Below, one piece after another: positions 44,923 through 54,385 of a stretch of 64,000 bases of DNA (position 1 is its first letter; every line of letters begins with the position of its first letter). Location of the stretch: the NCBI RefSeq assembly GCF_036248275.1, contig NZ_CP109181.1, positions 8,494,001 to 8,558,000 of the forward strand, in the 5' to 3' direction. A model generated the notes under the pieces. The model was not told the DNA's origin. It did no database searches and was given only the letters and a program-made list of their open reading frames with translations. Origin of the DNA: Streptomyces sp. NBC_01716. GTDB lineage: Bacteria; Actinomycetota; Actinomycetes; Streptomycetales; Streptomycetaceae. Both the position numbers and the translations under genes were made by a program.

Positions 44923-45966
44923 ATGAGAAACAAGATCGTGCTCGCTGTGGTGGTAGCTGCCATACCAGTGGTGCTGACCGCGTGTGGCGGCAGTTCCTCC
45001 GGTAACGCCGGCGGCTCCGCCGGCTCCGGCAAGAAGACCATCGGCTTCCTGGCCCAGGCGCCGCGCAATGACGGGGGCTTCACCCAGTTCAGCCTCGCCG
45101 GCGTCAACGCCGCGATCGCGAAGAACGCGGACCTCAGGCTCTCGTCCGTCGTCGATAATGCCGGCAACTCCCAGGAGCAGATCCAGGGCCTGGAGTCGCT
45201 GGCGGCCAAGAACGACATCGTCATCGCGGACGGCGCCTCGCTGAACAAGCCGGTCGCGGTCGTCGCGCCGAAGTACCCGAAGGTGCGCTTCATCCTGGTT
45301 GCCTCCGACCTCGACAAGTACGCCGGGAACGTCACCTCCGTGACCACCGCCGTCGGGCACAACGCCATCGTGGCCGGCGCCGTCGCCTCGATGCACTCGC
45401 ACTCCAAGAAGCTCGGCATGATCGCCGGCCTGCAGGTCCCGGCCTCGACCGCCTGGTACCACGGCATGGTCCAGGGCGCCAGGATCGACAACCCGGCCAC
45501 CAAGGTCGTCCAGACCTACACCGGTGACTACAACGACGTCGGCAAGGCCAAGCAGGCCGCCGAGGCGATGATGGCCAACGGCGTTGACCAGATCCTTTCC
45601 GACCTGGACTCCGGTTCCGAGGGCGTCTACCAGGCCGCCGATGCCGGCAAGCCCGCCGCCAGTGTGTACGACGTCTTCGCCACGCACTGCGACTCCAGCC
45701 CGAACATCATCGGCTCCGGTGTCGTCTCGTGGGCAGACATCCTGCAGAGTGCCGTCACCGATGCCGCGACGGACAAGCTGCCCTCGGGTGCGATCAGCTA
45801 CGGACTCGCCTCGGGTGCGCTCCGCTTCGAGTTCTGCCCCGGCAAGGGCAGTGCCGCGGAGAAGGCCCTTGCGCAGAAGGTGACCAAGCAGATCGTCGAC
45901 GGTGGGATCACCGCGGACAAGGGCGTACTGCTGCCCAAGCCGAGCTACAAGTTCGAGCAGCGCTGA
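44923..45966 (+). CDS. BMP-family ABC transporter substrate-binding lipoprotein
   Basis: 347 residues. Lipobox VLTAC with Cys21. BMP/PnrA pattern: KKTIGFLAQAPRNDGGFTQF, QIQGLESLAAKNDIVIADGA, KYPKVRFILVASD, KLGMIAGLQVPAS and VDQILSDLDSGSEGVYQAAD. Most characterised members bind nucleosides, but related ones serve other solutes. The ATG at 44923 has AAGGGG upstream. First gene of a 13-gene rightward operon whose enzymes suggest the ligand is a ring or amide compound. Confidence 0.9.
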   Translation: MRNKIVLAVVVAAIPVVLTACGGSSSGNAGGSAGSGKKTIGFLAQAPRNDGGFTQFSLAGVNAAIAKNADLRLSSVVDNAGNSQEQIQGLESLAAKNDIVIADGASLNKPVAVVAPKYPKVRFILVASDLDKYAGNVTSVTTAVGHNAIVAGAVASMHSHSKKLGMIAGLQVPASTAWYHGMVQGARIDNPATKVVQTYTGDYNDVGKAKQAAEAMMANGVDQILSDLDSGSEGVYQAADAGKPAASVYDVFATHCDSSPNIIGSGVVSWADILQSAVTDAATDKLPSGAISYGLASGALRFEFCPGKGSAAEKALAQKVTKQIVDGGITADKGVLLPKPSYKFEQR

Positions 45967-45970
45967 TCCG

Positions 45971-47539
45971 ATGACGACCATCCTCGATCCCGGCCCGGAC
46001 GCCCAGGCGTCGCAGGGCAGTGCGCCCGCGCTGCGGCTGCGCTCGGTGACCAAGCGCTTCGGAGCCTTCGTCGCCAACGACGCCGTCGACCTCGACGTCG
46101 CCTGGGGTGAGATCCACGCCCTCCTCGGCGAGAACGGGGCCGGGAAGACCACGCTGATGCGCATCGTGACGGGTCTGTACGACCCCGACGAGGGACAGGT
46201 GGAGGTGTCCGGCGAGCCGGTCCGTTTCCGTAAGCCGCAGCACGCACTTCGTGCTGGGATCGGGATGGTCCACCAGCACTTCACCCTGGTTCCCACGCTC
46301 ACCGAGCTGGAGAACCTCGTGATCGCACCCTCGCCGGTGCCGTGGCGCAATGGCGCTGCCGCCGCCCGTCGGAGGGCGGAGGAGGTGGCCGCGGCGACGG
46401 GTCTGCGGATCACCCCCGACCAGCTGGTCGGCGATGCGGCCGTCGGTGAACGGCAGCGACTGGAGATCGTCAAGCTGCTGTGCGGCGGTGCCCGGATCCT
46501 CATCTTCGACGAGCCGAGCGCCGCGCTCAGCCCGGGGGAGTGGGACGAGCTGGCCCGCCTCATGCGGCGGCTCGCCGACGACGGTCACGCGATCATCCTC
46601 ATCTCCCACAAGCTCTCGGAGGTCTTCGCGACCGCCGACCGCTGGACCGTGCTGCGTCGTGGCGCGGTGGCCGGGAGCGGCCGCATCGCCGATGCCACGC
46701 CCGACCGGCTGGTCGAGCTCATGGTCGGCGGGCCGGTTGCCGAACGCCCCCGGCCCGAACCGCAGGAGCCCGGTGCCGCGGTGCTGTCGGTCCGCGAGCT
46801 CACAGTGGCGCGCGATCCCGGCGTACCGCAGGGGCCGCGTGCTCTCGAGGAGGTCTCCCTTGAGGTCCGCGCCGGGGAGATCCTCGGCGTCGCCGGTGTG
46901 GCCGGCAGCGGTCAGGCCGAACTGGTCGAGGCCGTGATGGGCCTGCGTCCGGCGCTGTCCGGCGAGGTCGGCCTGGGCGGCTCCGCCTTCACCGCGCGCT
47001 CGCCGGAGGAGTTCTACCGCCGCGGCGGTGCGCTGATCCCCGAGGACCGTCACCACGTCGCGATCGTCGGCGACATGACCCTGTGGGAGAACATCGGCCT
47101 GCGTGCGCTGCGCACCGAACCCCTTGCCCAGCGCGGTGTTCTCCGCACCGCTGCCGCCCGCGAGCACGCCCGCGCGCTGATGGCCGAGTACGACATCCGT
47201 GCCGAGAGCGAGGTGCTCCCGATCGCACGCATGTCGGGCGGCAACCAGCAGAAGGCGGTGCTCGCCCGGGAACTCTCGGCCGGTCCGTCACTGCTCATCG
47301 CGGCACAGCCGGTACGCGGTCTCGACGTACGGGCCACGGACTTCGTCTACCGCCGCCTGGTCGAGCACCGGGAGGCCGGGGGCGCCGTACTGCTGATCTC
47401 CATGGACCTCGACGAGGTGATGTCGCTCTCGGACCGGATCGCCGTGCTCGCCCACGGCCGGATCCGCGGGACCGTCCCCGGCGGGTCCGCCACGCGCGCC
47501 CAGTTGGGCGCCCTGATGACGTCGTCGGAGGCGGTGTGA
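45971..47539 (+). CDS. Two-domain ABC transporter ATP-binding protein (RbsA/YufO-like)
   Basis: 522 residues. Domain 1 has Walker A GENGAGKTT, Walker B ILIFDEPSAALSP and signature VGERQRLEIVKLL. Domain 2 has a degenerate Walker A (GVAGSGQAELVEAVMG), signature MSGGNQQKAVLAREL and Walker B-like LLIAAQPVRGLD. This asymmetric pair is normal for the sugar/nucleoside importer class that works with BMP proteins. The ATG at 45971 lies 4 bases after the lipoprotein stop. Confidence 0.92.
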   Translation: MTTILDPGPDAQASQGSAPALRLRSVTKRFGAFVANDAVDLDVAWGEIHALLGENGAGKTTLMRIVTGLYDPDEGQVEVSGEPVRFRKPQHALRAGIGMVHQHFTLVPTLTELENLVIAPSPVPWRNGAAAARRRAEEVAAATGLRITPDQLVGDAAVGERQRLEIVKLLCGGARILIFDEPSAALSPGEWDELARLMRRLADDGHAIILISHKLSEVFATADRWTVLRRGAVAGSGRIADATPDRLVELMVGGPVAERPRPEPQEPGAAVLSVRELTVARDPGVPQGPRALEEVSLEVRAGEILGVAGVAGSGQAELVEAVMGLRPALSGEVGLGGSAFTARSPEEFYRRGGALIPEDRHHVAIVGDMTLWENIGLRALRTEPLAQRGVLRTAAAREHARALMAEYDIRAESEVLPIARMSGGNQQKAVLARELSAGPSLLIAAQPVRGLDVRATDFVYRRLVEHREAGGAVLLISMDLDEVMSLSDRIAVLAHGRIRGTVPGGSATRAQLGALMTSSEAV

Positions 47540-48654
47540 TGACCGGGAAGGACCTACTGCCCCGGATCGGGGCCCAGCTCGCGGTGGTGGTGGGCGCGAT
47601 CGCGCTCGCCGCCGCGATGGTCGCCGCGATCGGGGTCTCGCCCGGCGACGCACTGTCGGTCTTCTGGGACGGCACCTTCGGCCGGAGCGCCAACCTCGGT
47701 ACGACGCTCACCCAGAGTGTTCCGCTCCTGCTGGTCGCCCTCGGCTGGATCGTCACCACGCGGGCCGGTCGCCTGCACGTCGGTTTCCCCGGCCAGGTGA
47801 TCACTGGCGGCTCGGCGGCGACCGCGGTCGGACTCCAGTGCGGTGGTCTGCCGATGCCGCTCGCCGTACTCGCGACCGTTGCCGCCGGCGGGCTCGGCGG
47901 CATGCTGTGGGCCGCCGTGACCGCGTGGCTGTGGGCCTCGCGGGGCGTGCTCGAGATCGTCTCCTCGCTGCTGCTCAACCTGGTCGCGGTGCAGGTCGCC
48001 GCCTGGCTGGTGCGCGGTCCGCTGCAGGGTTCGCTCGACGGGCAGCCGCAGTCGAAGACCTTCCCGGATTCCACCTGGTGGCCCGCGTACGACGGCATCC
48101 CCGGCCGGACCCTCTCGTACGACGTGGTCCTGCTCCCGATCTGCGCGATCCTCGTGGTCGTCGTGCTCAGCCGGACCGTCTTCGGCTTCCGTCTCCGCAT
48201 GGCCGGTGGCAATCGTGATGCCGCCCGCTGGTCCGGTGTCGATCCGGTGCGTGAGGGCGTGAAGGCGATCCTGATCTCCGGCGGCCTCGCCGGCGTGGCC
48301 GGGGCTGCCCTTCTCTTCGCCGGATCGACTCCGTGGATGAGCGACGGCTTCGAGGCCAATGTCGGCTTCAACGGCATCGCGGTCGCACTGCTCGCGCGCA
48401 ACTCGGCGGCCGCGGCACCGATCGCCGCGATCGCCTTCTCCTCCCTCAATGTCGGCGGGACCGCACTGCAGGCCCAGCTCGACGTACCGAGCTCGATGGC
48501 CTCGGTGCTGCAGGGTGCCGTGATCGTCCTCGTCCTGGTCGCCGCGGTGCTGCTCCAGCGCCGGGTGTCGCGACGCGCCGCCACCGCGCTGTCACCGGCG
48601 CCCGAGTCCGACGCGAAGGATGCCGACCCGGCACCGCTCGCGGAGAGGGTCTGA
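47539..48654 (+). CDS. ABC transporter permease 1 (BMP system)
   Basis: 371 residues with about eight to ten membrane segments (LAVVVGAIALAAAMVAAIGV is first). The family motif LEIVSSLLLNLVAVQVAAWL is seen at about residue 140, as in YufP/NupP-like permeases. The start overlaps the ATPase stop (TGATG). A charged C-terminal tail (about residues 345-371) is cytoplasmic. Confidence 0.92.
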   Translation: MTGKDLLPRIGAQLAVVVGAIALAAAMVAAIGVSPGDALSVFWDGTFGRSANLGTTLTQSVPLLLVALGWIVTTRAGRLHVGFPGQVITGGSAATAVGLQCGGLPMPLAVLATVAAGGLGGMLWAAVTAWLWASRGVLEIVSSLLLNLVAVQVAAWLVRGPLQGSLDGQPQSKTFPDSTWWPAYDGIPGRTLSYDVVLLPICAILVVVVLSRTVFGFRLRMAGGNRDAARWSGVDPVREGVKAILISGGLAGVAGAALLFAGSTPWMSDGFEANVGFNGIAVALLARNSAAAAPIAAIAFSSLNVGGTALQAQLDVPSSMASVLQGAVIVLVLVAAVLLQRRVSRRAATALSPAPESDAKDADPAPLAERV

Positions 48655-48655
48655 C

Positions 48656-49735
48656 ATGGGGATCTTCGACGTCGCCTTCCTCGTCTCCGCGGTGACCATC
48701 GCCGCACCGATCCTGCTGGCCGCCACGGGCGAACTCGTCTCCGAGAAGGCGGGCGTGATCAACGTCGGCCTCGAGGGCGTCATGCTCACCGGCGCCTTCA
48801 CCGCCTACTGGACGATGCTCGGCACCGGCAACATGTTCGTCTCCTTCCTCGGGGGCCTGGCCGGTGCACTGCTCTTCGGTGTCCTGATGGCCGTGCTCGC
48901 CATCGAGGCCAAGGTCGACCAGATCGTGTCGGGCATCGCGATCGGCCTGCTCGGCTACGGCATCACGACCTTCCTCAACAGCGATGCGATCAAGGATCCG
49001 AAGACCCTCGCACCGATGGAGCGCCACGGCATCCCCGGCCTCGAACACCTGCCGGTGGTCGGCCAGGCGCTCTTCAACCAGGACGTGTTCATCTACGTCA
49101 CCGCGGTCGTCGTCGTACTCGTCGCGCTGGCGATGACACGCACGACCTGGGGCGTGAACCTCAAGGCGGTGGGCGAGACGCCGATCGCCGCCGACGCGGC
49201 CGGTGTCAGCGTGCGCGGCCTGCGCTGGGCGGCGACCGTGTTCTCGGCGGGCTGCGCCGGACTGGCCGGTGCCTACCTCTCGATCGGCGATGTCGGTGTC
49301 TTCCGCGAGTCGATGACCGGTGGCCGTGGCTACCTTGCCCTGGCCGCGGTGCTCTTCAGCCGCTGGCGTCCGGGCGGGGTCGGCCTGGCCGTGACGATCT
49401 TCGCGGTCACCGATGCCACCCAGCTCCGGCTGCAGGCACTGGGGGAGATCCCGCGCGAGGTCTGGATCGCGGCCGCCCTGATCGTGCTCGTCGTCCTGGC
49501 GCTGCGCGCCCGGGGCCGGGCCGGTATCCGGCTCACCAGGGGCGATGCCTTCATCGGCGTCGTACTGATCGCCCTGGTGGTCACCGCGATCGCCGCACCG
49601 AAGACAACCCTGCCGGTCCCGCTGTGGCTGGCGATGCCCTACGTCCTCGCGCTGGTCGCGCTGGCCACCGCCGGGAACACCCGGAACCAGGCGCCGGCCG
49701 CCCTGTCTATTCCCTATCTGCGAAGTGAGACCTGA
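48656..49735 (+). CDS. ABC transporter permease 2 (BMP system)
   Basis: 359 residues. The N-terminus (FLVSAVTIAAPILLAATGEL then VSEKAGVINVGLEGVMLTGA) is the signature of YufQ/NupQ-type permeases, and VDQIVSGIAIGLLGYGITTF follows. About 9 membrane segments; the C-terminal 60 residues include an added hydrophobic pair. The ATG at 48656 is one base after the previous stop. Confidence 0.92.
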   Translation: MGIFDVAFLVSAVTIAAPILLAATGELVSEKAGVINVGLEGVMLTGAFTAYWTMLGTGNMFVSFLGGLAGALLFGVLMAVLAIEAKVDQIVSGIAIGLLGYGITTFLNSDAIKDPKTLAPMERHGIPGLEHLPVVGQALFNQDVFIYVTAVVVVLVALAMTRTTWGVNLKAVGETPIAADAAGVSVRGLRWAATVFSAGCAGLAGAYLSIGDVGVFRESMTGGRGYLALAAVLFSRWRPGGVGLAVTIFAVTDATQLRLQALGEIPREVWIAAALIVLVVLALRARGRAGIRLTRGDAFIGVVLIALVVTAIAAPKTTLPVPLWLAMPYVLALVALATAGNTRNQAPAALSIPYLRSET

Positions 49736-49738
49736 GCC

Positions 49739-50632
49739 GTGATCACCGATGTGCACACGCACTTCTGGACCCCCGACCACCAGGGCTCGCCGTGGTCCGA
49801 CGGACTGGAGCGGGTGAACCGCGAGCTCTCCGAGGAGGAGATCGACCGGGTCACGCTGGAGTCCTACATCCAGCGGGTGGCACCGGCCGAGCGGACGATC
49901 GTCTTCGGTCTCCAGGCCTTCGCGTCGGGGATCGTCGTACCGAATGATGCAGTCGCTGACTTCGTCCGCAAGGCGGGCGGCCACACCGTCGGCTTCATGT
50001 CGGTCGACCCCACCCGCCACGACGCCTGCGACGAGATCGAGCGTTGCCACGCCGAGCTCGGCCTCCAGGGCATCAAGCTCGGGCCGATCTACCAGGGCAC
50101 CTCACCCCTGCACCCGCTCACCCTGCGGGTCTTCAAGACCGCCGAGCGACTCGGCCTGCCGGTGATGATCCATCAGGGCGCGATCTTCGCCAGCGCCGGC
50201 CGGCTCGCCGACTCCGGCGCCCTGCTCCTCGACGATGTCGCGATCGCCTTCCCCGACCTGCGCATCGTGATCGCACACATGGGCCACCCGTGGATCTACG
50301 AGACCGTCACGGTGATGCGCCGCCACGCCAACGTGTACGCCGACACCTCCGCGATCCCCAGCCGCCCGACCGTGCTGGCCAACGCGCTCGTCGCCGCCAA
50401 GGAGTACGGCGTCCTGCACAGGGTCCTCTTCGGCAGTGATTCACCCATGGTGAGTGCCGAGTCCGCCGTCGACGGCCTGCACAAGGTGGTCGCACAGACT
50501 CAGCGTCACGGCTACACCGCCATCACCGACGAGGAACTGCACGAGCTCCTGCACCGGCCCGCGTTCGAACTCCTCGGCATCACCGACCCGGTGACCGAAC
50601 CCGCTCCCGGCCTGGCCCCGACCAGTTCCTGA
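49739..50632 (+). CDS. Amidohydrolase-2 family hydrolase/decarboxylase
   Basis: 297 residues. Metal motif HxH in ITDVHTHFWTP (residues 2-12), then LPVMIHQGAIF, RIVIAHMGHPW and VLFGSDSPMVSAE, giving the His and Asp ligands of the TIM barrel. Family members include ACMSD, gamma-resorcylate decarboxylase and lactonases. The start is GTG at 49739, 3 bases after the permease stop. It probably acts early or midway in breakdown of the imported compound. Confidence 0.87.
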   Translation: MITDVHTHFWTPDHQGSPWSDGLERVNRELSEEEIDRVTLESYIQRVAPAERTIVFGLQAFASGIVVPNDAVADFVRKAGGHTVGFMSVDPTRHDACDEIERCHAELGLQGIKLGPIYQGTSPLHPLTLRVFKTAERLGLPVMIHQGAIFASAGRLADSGALLLDDVAIAFPDLRIVIAHMGHPWIYETVTVMRRHANVYADTSAIPSRPTVLANALVAAKEYGVLHRVLFGSDSPMVSAESAVDGLHKVVAQTQRHGYTAITDEELHELLHRPAFELLGITDPVTEPAPGLAPTSS

Positions 50633-50658
50633 TCCATCCCCACGAAGAAAGAGTGACG

Positions 50659-51351
50659 ATGTCAGACGGCACGACCGCACCCGTCGCGGCGCCCTTCCGG
50701 AACGCCGGCACGGTGCTCTCCGGACCGCTCCCGGTGGAGATCTCGATGGAGCCGACCGTCAGCGGAGCCGAATTCGCCTACGAGGACGTGCTCCTCGACG
50801 ACGACAACGGCTTCTTCGCGGTGTGGGCCTGTGATGCCGGTGTCTACCCACGCCACAAGGACCGCCGCGGTTCGTTCATGTACCTGCTCGAGGGCGGTGG
50901 TGTGATCGCCGACGAGGACGGCACCGAGTACGAACTCACCGCCGACTCGATCCTGGTCCTCCCATTCGGCTGGAAGGGCCGCTGGAAGATCACCAGGACG
51001 GTGCGCAAGGTCTACGTGCACACGACGCCGGTGCCGCCGTACCGCGAAGGCGTGCAGAAGTGCACCTTCGTCCCGACCGACGAGGTCGCCCAGGACGGCG
51101 TCGTCTTCGACGGCCCCGACGGGACCGCTCTCCTGCGCACCACCGGGGTCGGCGAGCACACCGAAGAGATGCGCGGACGGGCCCGCTTCGTCCACGTGCT
51201 CTCCGGCATCGCCGTCCTCGAGAACACCGACGGCTCGCAGGCCGAGCTGACCAGCGGCGCCACCGTCGGCCTCCCCGACGGCTGGTCCGGCACCCTGCGC
51301 GTCACCGAGCCGCTGCGCACCTTCGATGTCATCTCCACCCCCGCCCGTTGA
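50659..51351 (+). CDS. Bicupin protein
   Basis: 230 residues with two cupin halves: GVYPRHKDRRGSFMYLLEGG and ITRTVRKVYVHTTPVPP in the first, HTEEMRGRARFVHVLSGIAV and SGATVGLPDGWSGTLRVTEP in the second. The second half and DGWSGTL pattern match the DUF861 (EutQ/(S)-ureidoglycine-type) cupins. His-metal ligands are only partly conserved. It may bind or isomerise a pathway intermediate. The ATG at 50659 is preferred over a GTG 6 bases earlier. Confidence 0.75.
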   Translation: MSDGTTAPVAAPFRNAGTVLSGPLPVEISMEPTVSGAEFAYEDVLLDDDNGFFAVWACDAGVYPRHKDRRGSFMYLLEGGGVIADEDGTEYELTADSILVLPFGWKGRWKITRTVRKVYVHTTPVPPYREGVQKCTFVPTDEVAQDGVVFDGPDGTALLRTTGVGEHTEEMRGRARFVHVLSGIAVLENTDGSQAELTSGATVGLPDGWSGTLRVTEPLRTFDVISTPAR

Positions 51352-51367
51352 TCCAGGAGAGAACCCC

Positions 51368-51892
51368 ATGACCGACGACCCGTACGCCGTCGTCACCCCG
51401 GCGCCCGCACTCACCGTCACCAGCACCGACCTTGTCCACGGGGCGCAGGTGCCCGTCCCGTTCCGCGACCCGGCCATCGGCGGCACCGGCGCCAGCCCGC
51501 AGCTGTCGTGGGCGCACTTCCCCGCGCAGACCAGGAGCTTCGCGATCACCTGCTACGATCCCGACGCCCCGACCGGCATCGGCTTCATGCACTGGGCGGT
51601 CTTCAACATCCCGGTGACGACCACCGAGCTGCCGACCGGTGCGGGTGCACCCGGATCCGCCGGCATGCCCGCCGGCGCGGTGACGCTGCCCAACGACGTC
51701 CGCCTCCCGCACTACGTCGGCCCCAACCCGCCGGCGGGCTCCGGACGCCACCGCTATGTCTTCATCGTGCACGCCGTCGACGTGCCGCACCTGGAGATCG
51801 AGGCCGACCTGACGCCGACCGTGCTCGGTTTCAACCTGCACTTCCACACTCTTGCCCGCGGCAGCCTCACGGGCTGGGTGGATTCCGAATGA
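51368..51892 (+). CDS. YbhB/YbcL-family (PEBP-like) protein
   Basis: 174 residues. Family stretches: ASPQLSWAHFPAQTRSFAIT, CYDPDAPTGIGFMHWAVFNI and GSGRHRYVFIVHAVDVPHLE. The PEBP fold binds phosphorylated or carboxylated ligands; bacterial members have no settled function. It has its own RBS (CAGGAGAG) and sits between the bicupin and monooxygenase genes, which is unusual company for the family. Confidence 0.85.
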   Translation: MTDDPYAVVTPAPALTVTSTDLVHGAQVPVPFRDPAIGGTGASPQLSWAHFPAQTRSFAITCYDPDAPTGIGFMHWAVFNIPVTTTELPTGAGAPGSAGMPAGAVTLPNDVRLPHYVGPNPPAGSGRHRYVFIVHAVDVPHLEIEADLTPTVLGFNLHFHTLARGSLTGWVDSE

Positions 51893-51918
51893 GCACGATC
51901 GCGTCCGAGGGGAGAACC

Positions 51919-53067
51919 ATGAGTGACCAGGCCCGTCACGCCGAAGTCGCCGGCGCCGGTTTCGCCGGGCTGACCGCCGGCATCGCCCTCGCCCGCAAGG
52001 GATGGAGCGTCCGCCTGCACGAACAGAACGACGAACTGCGCGACTTCGGCGCCGGCATCCTGTTGTGGCGCAACGCGATGCTCGCGCTCGAGGTGATCGG
52101 CGTCGCCGCGACGATCCGCGAGCGGGGTGTCCTGCCCGACTCCTACGACACCAGCCTGGGCGGTGAACTCGTGTCCGAGGAGATCCCGGGCTTCCCGTAC
52201 TGGGCGATCACCCGCCCCGAGCTGCACGCCCTGCTGACCGATGCCGCCCGTGAGGCCGGTGTCGAGATCGTGGCCGGTTCGAAGGCGGTGGCCGCCGAGC
52301 CGGCCGGCGTACTGGTGCTCGAGGACGGGAGCCGGCTCGAGGCGGACCTCGTGGTCGCCACCGACGGTGCCGGCTCGGCTGTCCGTAATTCGCTGCCCGC
52401 CCTGGTGCAGGAGCGGAAGAAGTACCAGGACGGCGTCTGCCGGGTACTGATCCCGCGGCCCGACGAGTTCAAGGGCGAGGAGTGGGACCGGGTCATCGAC
52501 TTCTGGACCCTCGAGCCGGATGCCATGCGGATCCTGTTCATCCCGACCGGGCCGGACACGATCTACATGGGCATGATGGCCTCGACCGCCAATGAGCGTG
52601 CCTCACGGATTCCGGTCGATGCCGAGGTGTGGTCCGAGCGTTTCCCGCATCTGGCCGGCGCGATCGAGCTCGCCGGTGTGGCCACCGGCGGACGTCACGA
52701 CGCCTACCAGACCAACAAGGTGACGCCGTGGTCCGACAACCGCGTCGTCCTCGTCGGTGATGCCGCCCACGCGATGTGCCCGGCACTCGGCCAGGGCGCC
52801 AGCGTCGGCATCGTCAATGCCGTCGAGCTGGCGCACACGCTCGACCAGTACGACGACATCACCGAGGCCCTTGCCGTCTGGGAGGAACGCGAGCGCCCGA
52901 TGTCGGATGCCGCGCAGGCCCGTAGTGCCTTCATGGCCGAGACCCGCACGATGGCGAAGGGCAACGGCTTCTCCGCCGAAGTGATGGAGACCGCCAACTT
53001 CGAACTCTCCGCCGCGGGACCCGACGTACTCGCTCTGTATCCGGTGCCGGAAGGGGCACGGCCGTGA
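51919..53067 (+). CDS. FAD-dependent aromatic-ring monooxygenase-like enzyme
   Basis: 382 residues. FAD motif VAGAGFAGLTAGIALARKG near the N-terminus, the DG motif in VVATDGAGSAVRN (about residue 155) and the GD motif in NRVVLVGDAAHAMCPALGQG (about residue 275). This is the PHBH/salicylate-hydroxylase class that hydroxylates aromatic or heteroaromatic acids with NAD(P)H. The ATG at 51919 has GGGGAGAA upstream; an ATG at 51889 overlapping the preceding stop is an alternative. It is the best pointer that the operon degrades a ring compound. Confidence 0.88.
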   Translation: MSDQARHAEVAGAGFAGLTAGIALARKGWSVRLHEQNDELRDFGAGILLWRNAMLALEVIGVAATIRERGVLPDSYDTSLGGELVSEEIPGFPYWAITRPELHALLTDAAREAGVEIVAGSKAVAAEPAGVLVLEDGSRLEADLVVATDGAGSAVRNSLPALVQERKKYQDGVCRVLIPRPDEFKGEEWDRVIDFWTLEPDAMRILFIPTGPDTIYMGMMASTANERASRIPVDAEVWSERFPHLAGAIELAGVATGGRHDAYQTNKVTPWSDNRVVLVGDAAHAMCPALGQGASVGIVNAVELAHTLDQYDDITEALAVWEERERPMSDAAQARSAFMAETRTMAKGNGFSAEVMETANFELSAAGPDVLALYPVPEGARP

Positions 53068-53969
53068 CCACGGACACCGTGATGATCGGCGATGTCGAGA
53101 TCATCCGAATCCAGGAGTACGCCGGGCCAAGCCCCGCGGTCCCGGCGAAGGTGTTCCCGGACAGCGACCCGTCCTACTGGCACGACAACGCCGACCGGCT
53201 CTCGCCGGACTTCTTCGACGCGGGCACGGGCACCTTGCGTTCGGTGCTGCACTCCTGGCTGATCCGCAGCCAGGGGCGCCTGATCCTCCTCGACACGGGT
53301 GCCGGCAACGACAAGGAACGGCCGTACGCCTCCGTATACGGTCACCACCACACCGGGTACCTGGAGAACCTTGCCGCCGTCGGGGTCGCGCCGGACGACA
53401 TCGATGTGGTCGTCAACACGCACCTCCACGTCGACCACGTCGGCTGGAACACCCGCCTCGACGGCCGTTCCTGGATCCCGACGTTCCCCCACGCGGAATA
53501 CCTGATGACCTCGGAGGACTTCGAGTTCTGGAACCCCCTGCTGCACCCGAGGGAACCCGGCGACGGCAACCAGAACGTCTACGAGGACAGCGTCGCCCCG
53601 GTCCACGAGGCGGGCCTCGTCCGCCTCTGGAGCGGCCGCCACCGGCTGGACGACGACCTGGTGCTCGAGGCCACGCCGGGCCACACGCCGGGCTCCGCGA
53701 TCCTGCGGATCGAGTCGGGAGGGCAGGGCGCGCTGTTCGTCGGCGACATCCTGCACTCACCGGTGCAGATCGCCGCACCGGACGTGAACAGCTGCTTCTG
53801 CGAGGACCCGGCCCAGGCGCGCGCCCAGCGGCGCCGGCTCCTGGCCGAGGCGAGCGAGCGCAACCTGCTCGTCTTCCCCGGTCACTTCGGCGGACACTCC
53901 GCCTGTCGCGTCGCCGCTGACGCCAACGCGTTCGTCATCACCGACTGGGCCGACCTGGCCCGGATCTGA
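53064..53969 (+). CDS. Metallo-beta-lactamase-fold hydrolase (lactonase-like)
   Basis: 301 residues. Zinc motif HxHxDH in VVNTHLHVDHVGWN, later His in LEATPGHTPGSA, Asp in LFVGDILHSP and the C-terminal His in VFPGHFGGHS. The layout fits AHL-lactonase-like and related ester/lactone hydrolases. The start is GTG at 53064 overlapping the monooxygenase stop. It may open a lactone ring formed after oxygenation. Confidence 0.88.
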   Translation: MTTDTVMIGDVEIIRIQEYAGPSPAVPAKVFPDSDPSYWHDNADRLSPDFFDAGTGTLRSVLHSWLIRSQGRLILLDTGAGNDKERPYASVYGHHHTGYLENLAAVGVAPDDIDVVVNTHLHVDHVGWNTRLDGRSWIPTFPHAEYLMTSEDFEFWNPLLHPREPGDGNQNVYEDSVAPVHEAGLVRLWSGRHRLDDDLVLEATPGHTPGSAILRIESGGQGALFVGDILHSPVQIAAPDVNSCFCEDPAQARAQRRRLLAEASERNLLVFPGHFGGHSACRVAADANAFVITDWADLARI

Positions 53970-53998
53970 ACCCCGTACTCACCCCCGGGAAGGAACCC

Positions 53999-54385
53999 AT
54001 GAACCAGGACCTGTACGACCAGGGCATCACGATGCGCCGGAAGGTGCTCGGCGACGCGCACGTGGACGCTTCGCTGGCCGCGGCCACCGGCTTCTCCCGC
54101 GACCTGCAGGAGTACGTCACCCAGTACTGCTGGGGAGACATCTGGAACCGCCCCGGCCTGACGCTGCAGGAGCGCAGCCTCGTCAACCTTGCGATGATCA
54201 CCGCCCTCAACCGCGGCCACGAGTTCAAGGCGCACGTCCGTGGCGCGATCAACAACGGCGTCACCGTCGAGCAGATCAAGGAGGTCCTCATGCAGACCGC
54301 CTTCTACTGCGGCGGTCCCGCTGCTCTCGAGGCCTTCCGTCTCGCCGCCGAGGTCATCGCCCAGATGGACACCGAGTCGAAATGA
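53999..54385 (+). CDS. Carboxymuconolactone decarboxylase family protein
   Basis: 128 residues: VTQYCWGDIWNRPGLTLQER, SLVNLAMITALNRGHEFKAH, VTVEQIKEVLMQTAFYCGGP. This is the PcaC-type branch without the AhpD CxxC, so a decarboxylase or lyase is more likely than a peroxidase. In beta-ketoadipate pathways it decarboxylates 4-carboxymuconolactone; here it may act on an analogous lactone. The RBS GGAAGGA precedes the ATG. Confidence 0.88.
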   Translation: MNQDLYDQGITMRRKVLGDAHVDASLAAATGFSRDLQEYVTQYCWGDIWNRPGLTLQERSLVNLAMITALNRGHEFKAHVRGAINNGVTVEQIKEVLMQTAFYCGGPAALEAFRLAAEVIAQMDTESK

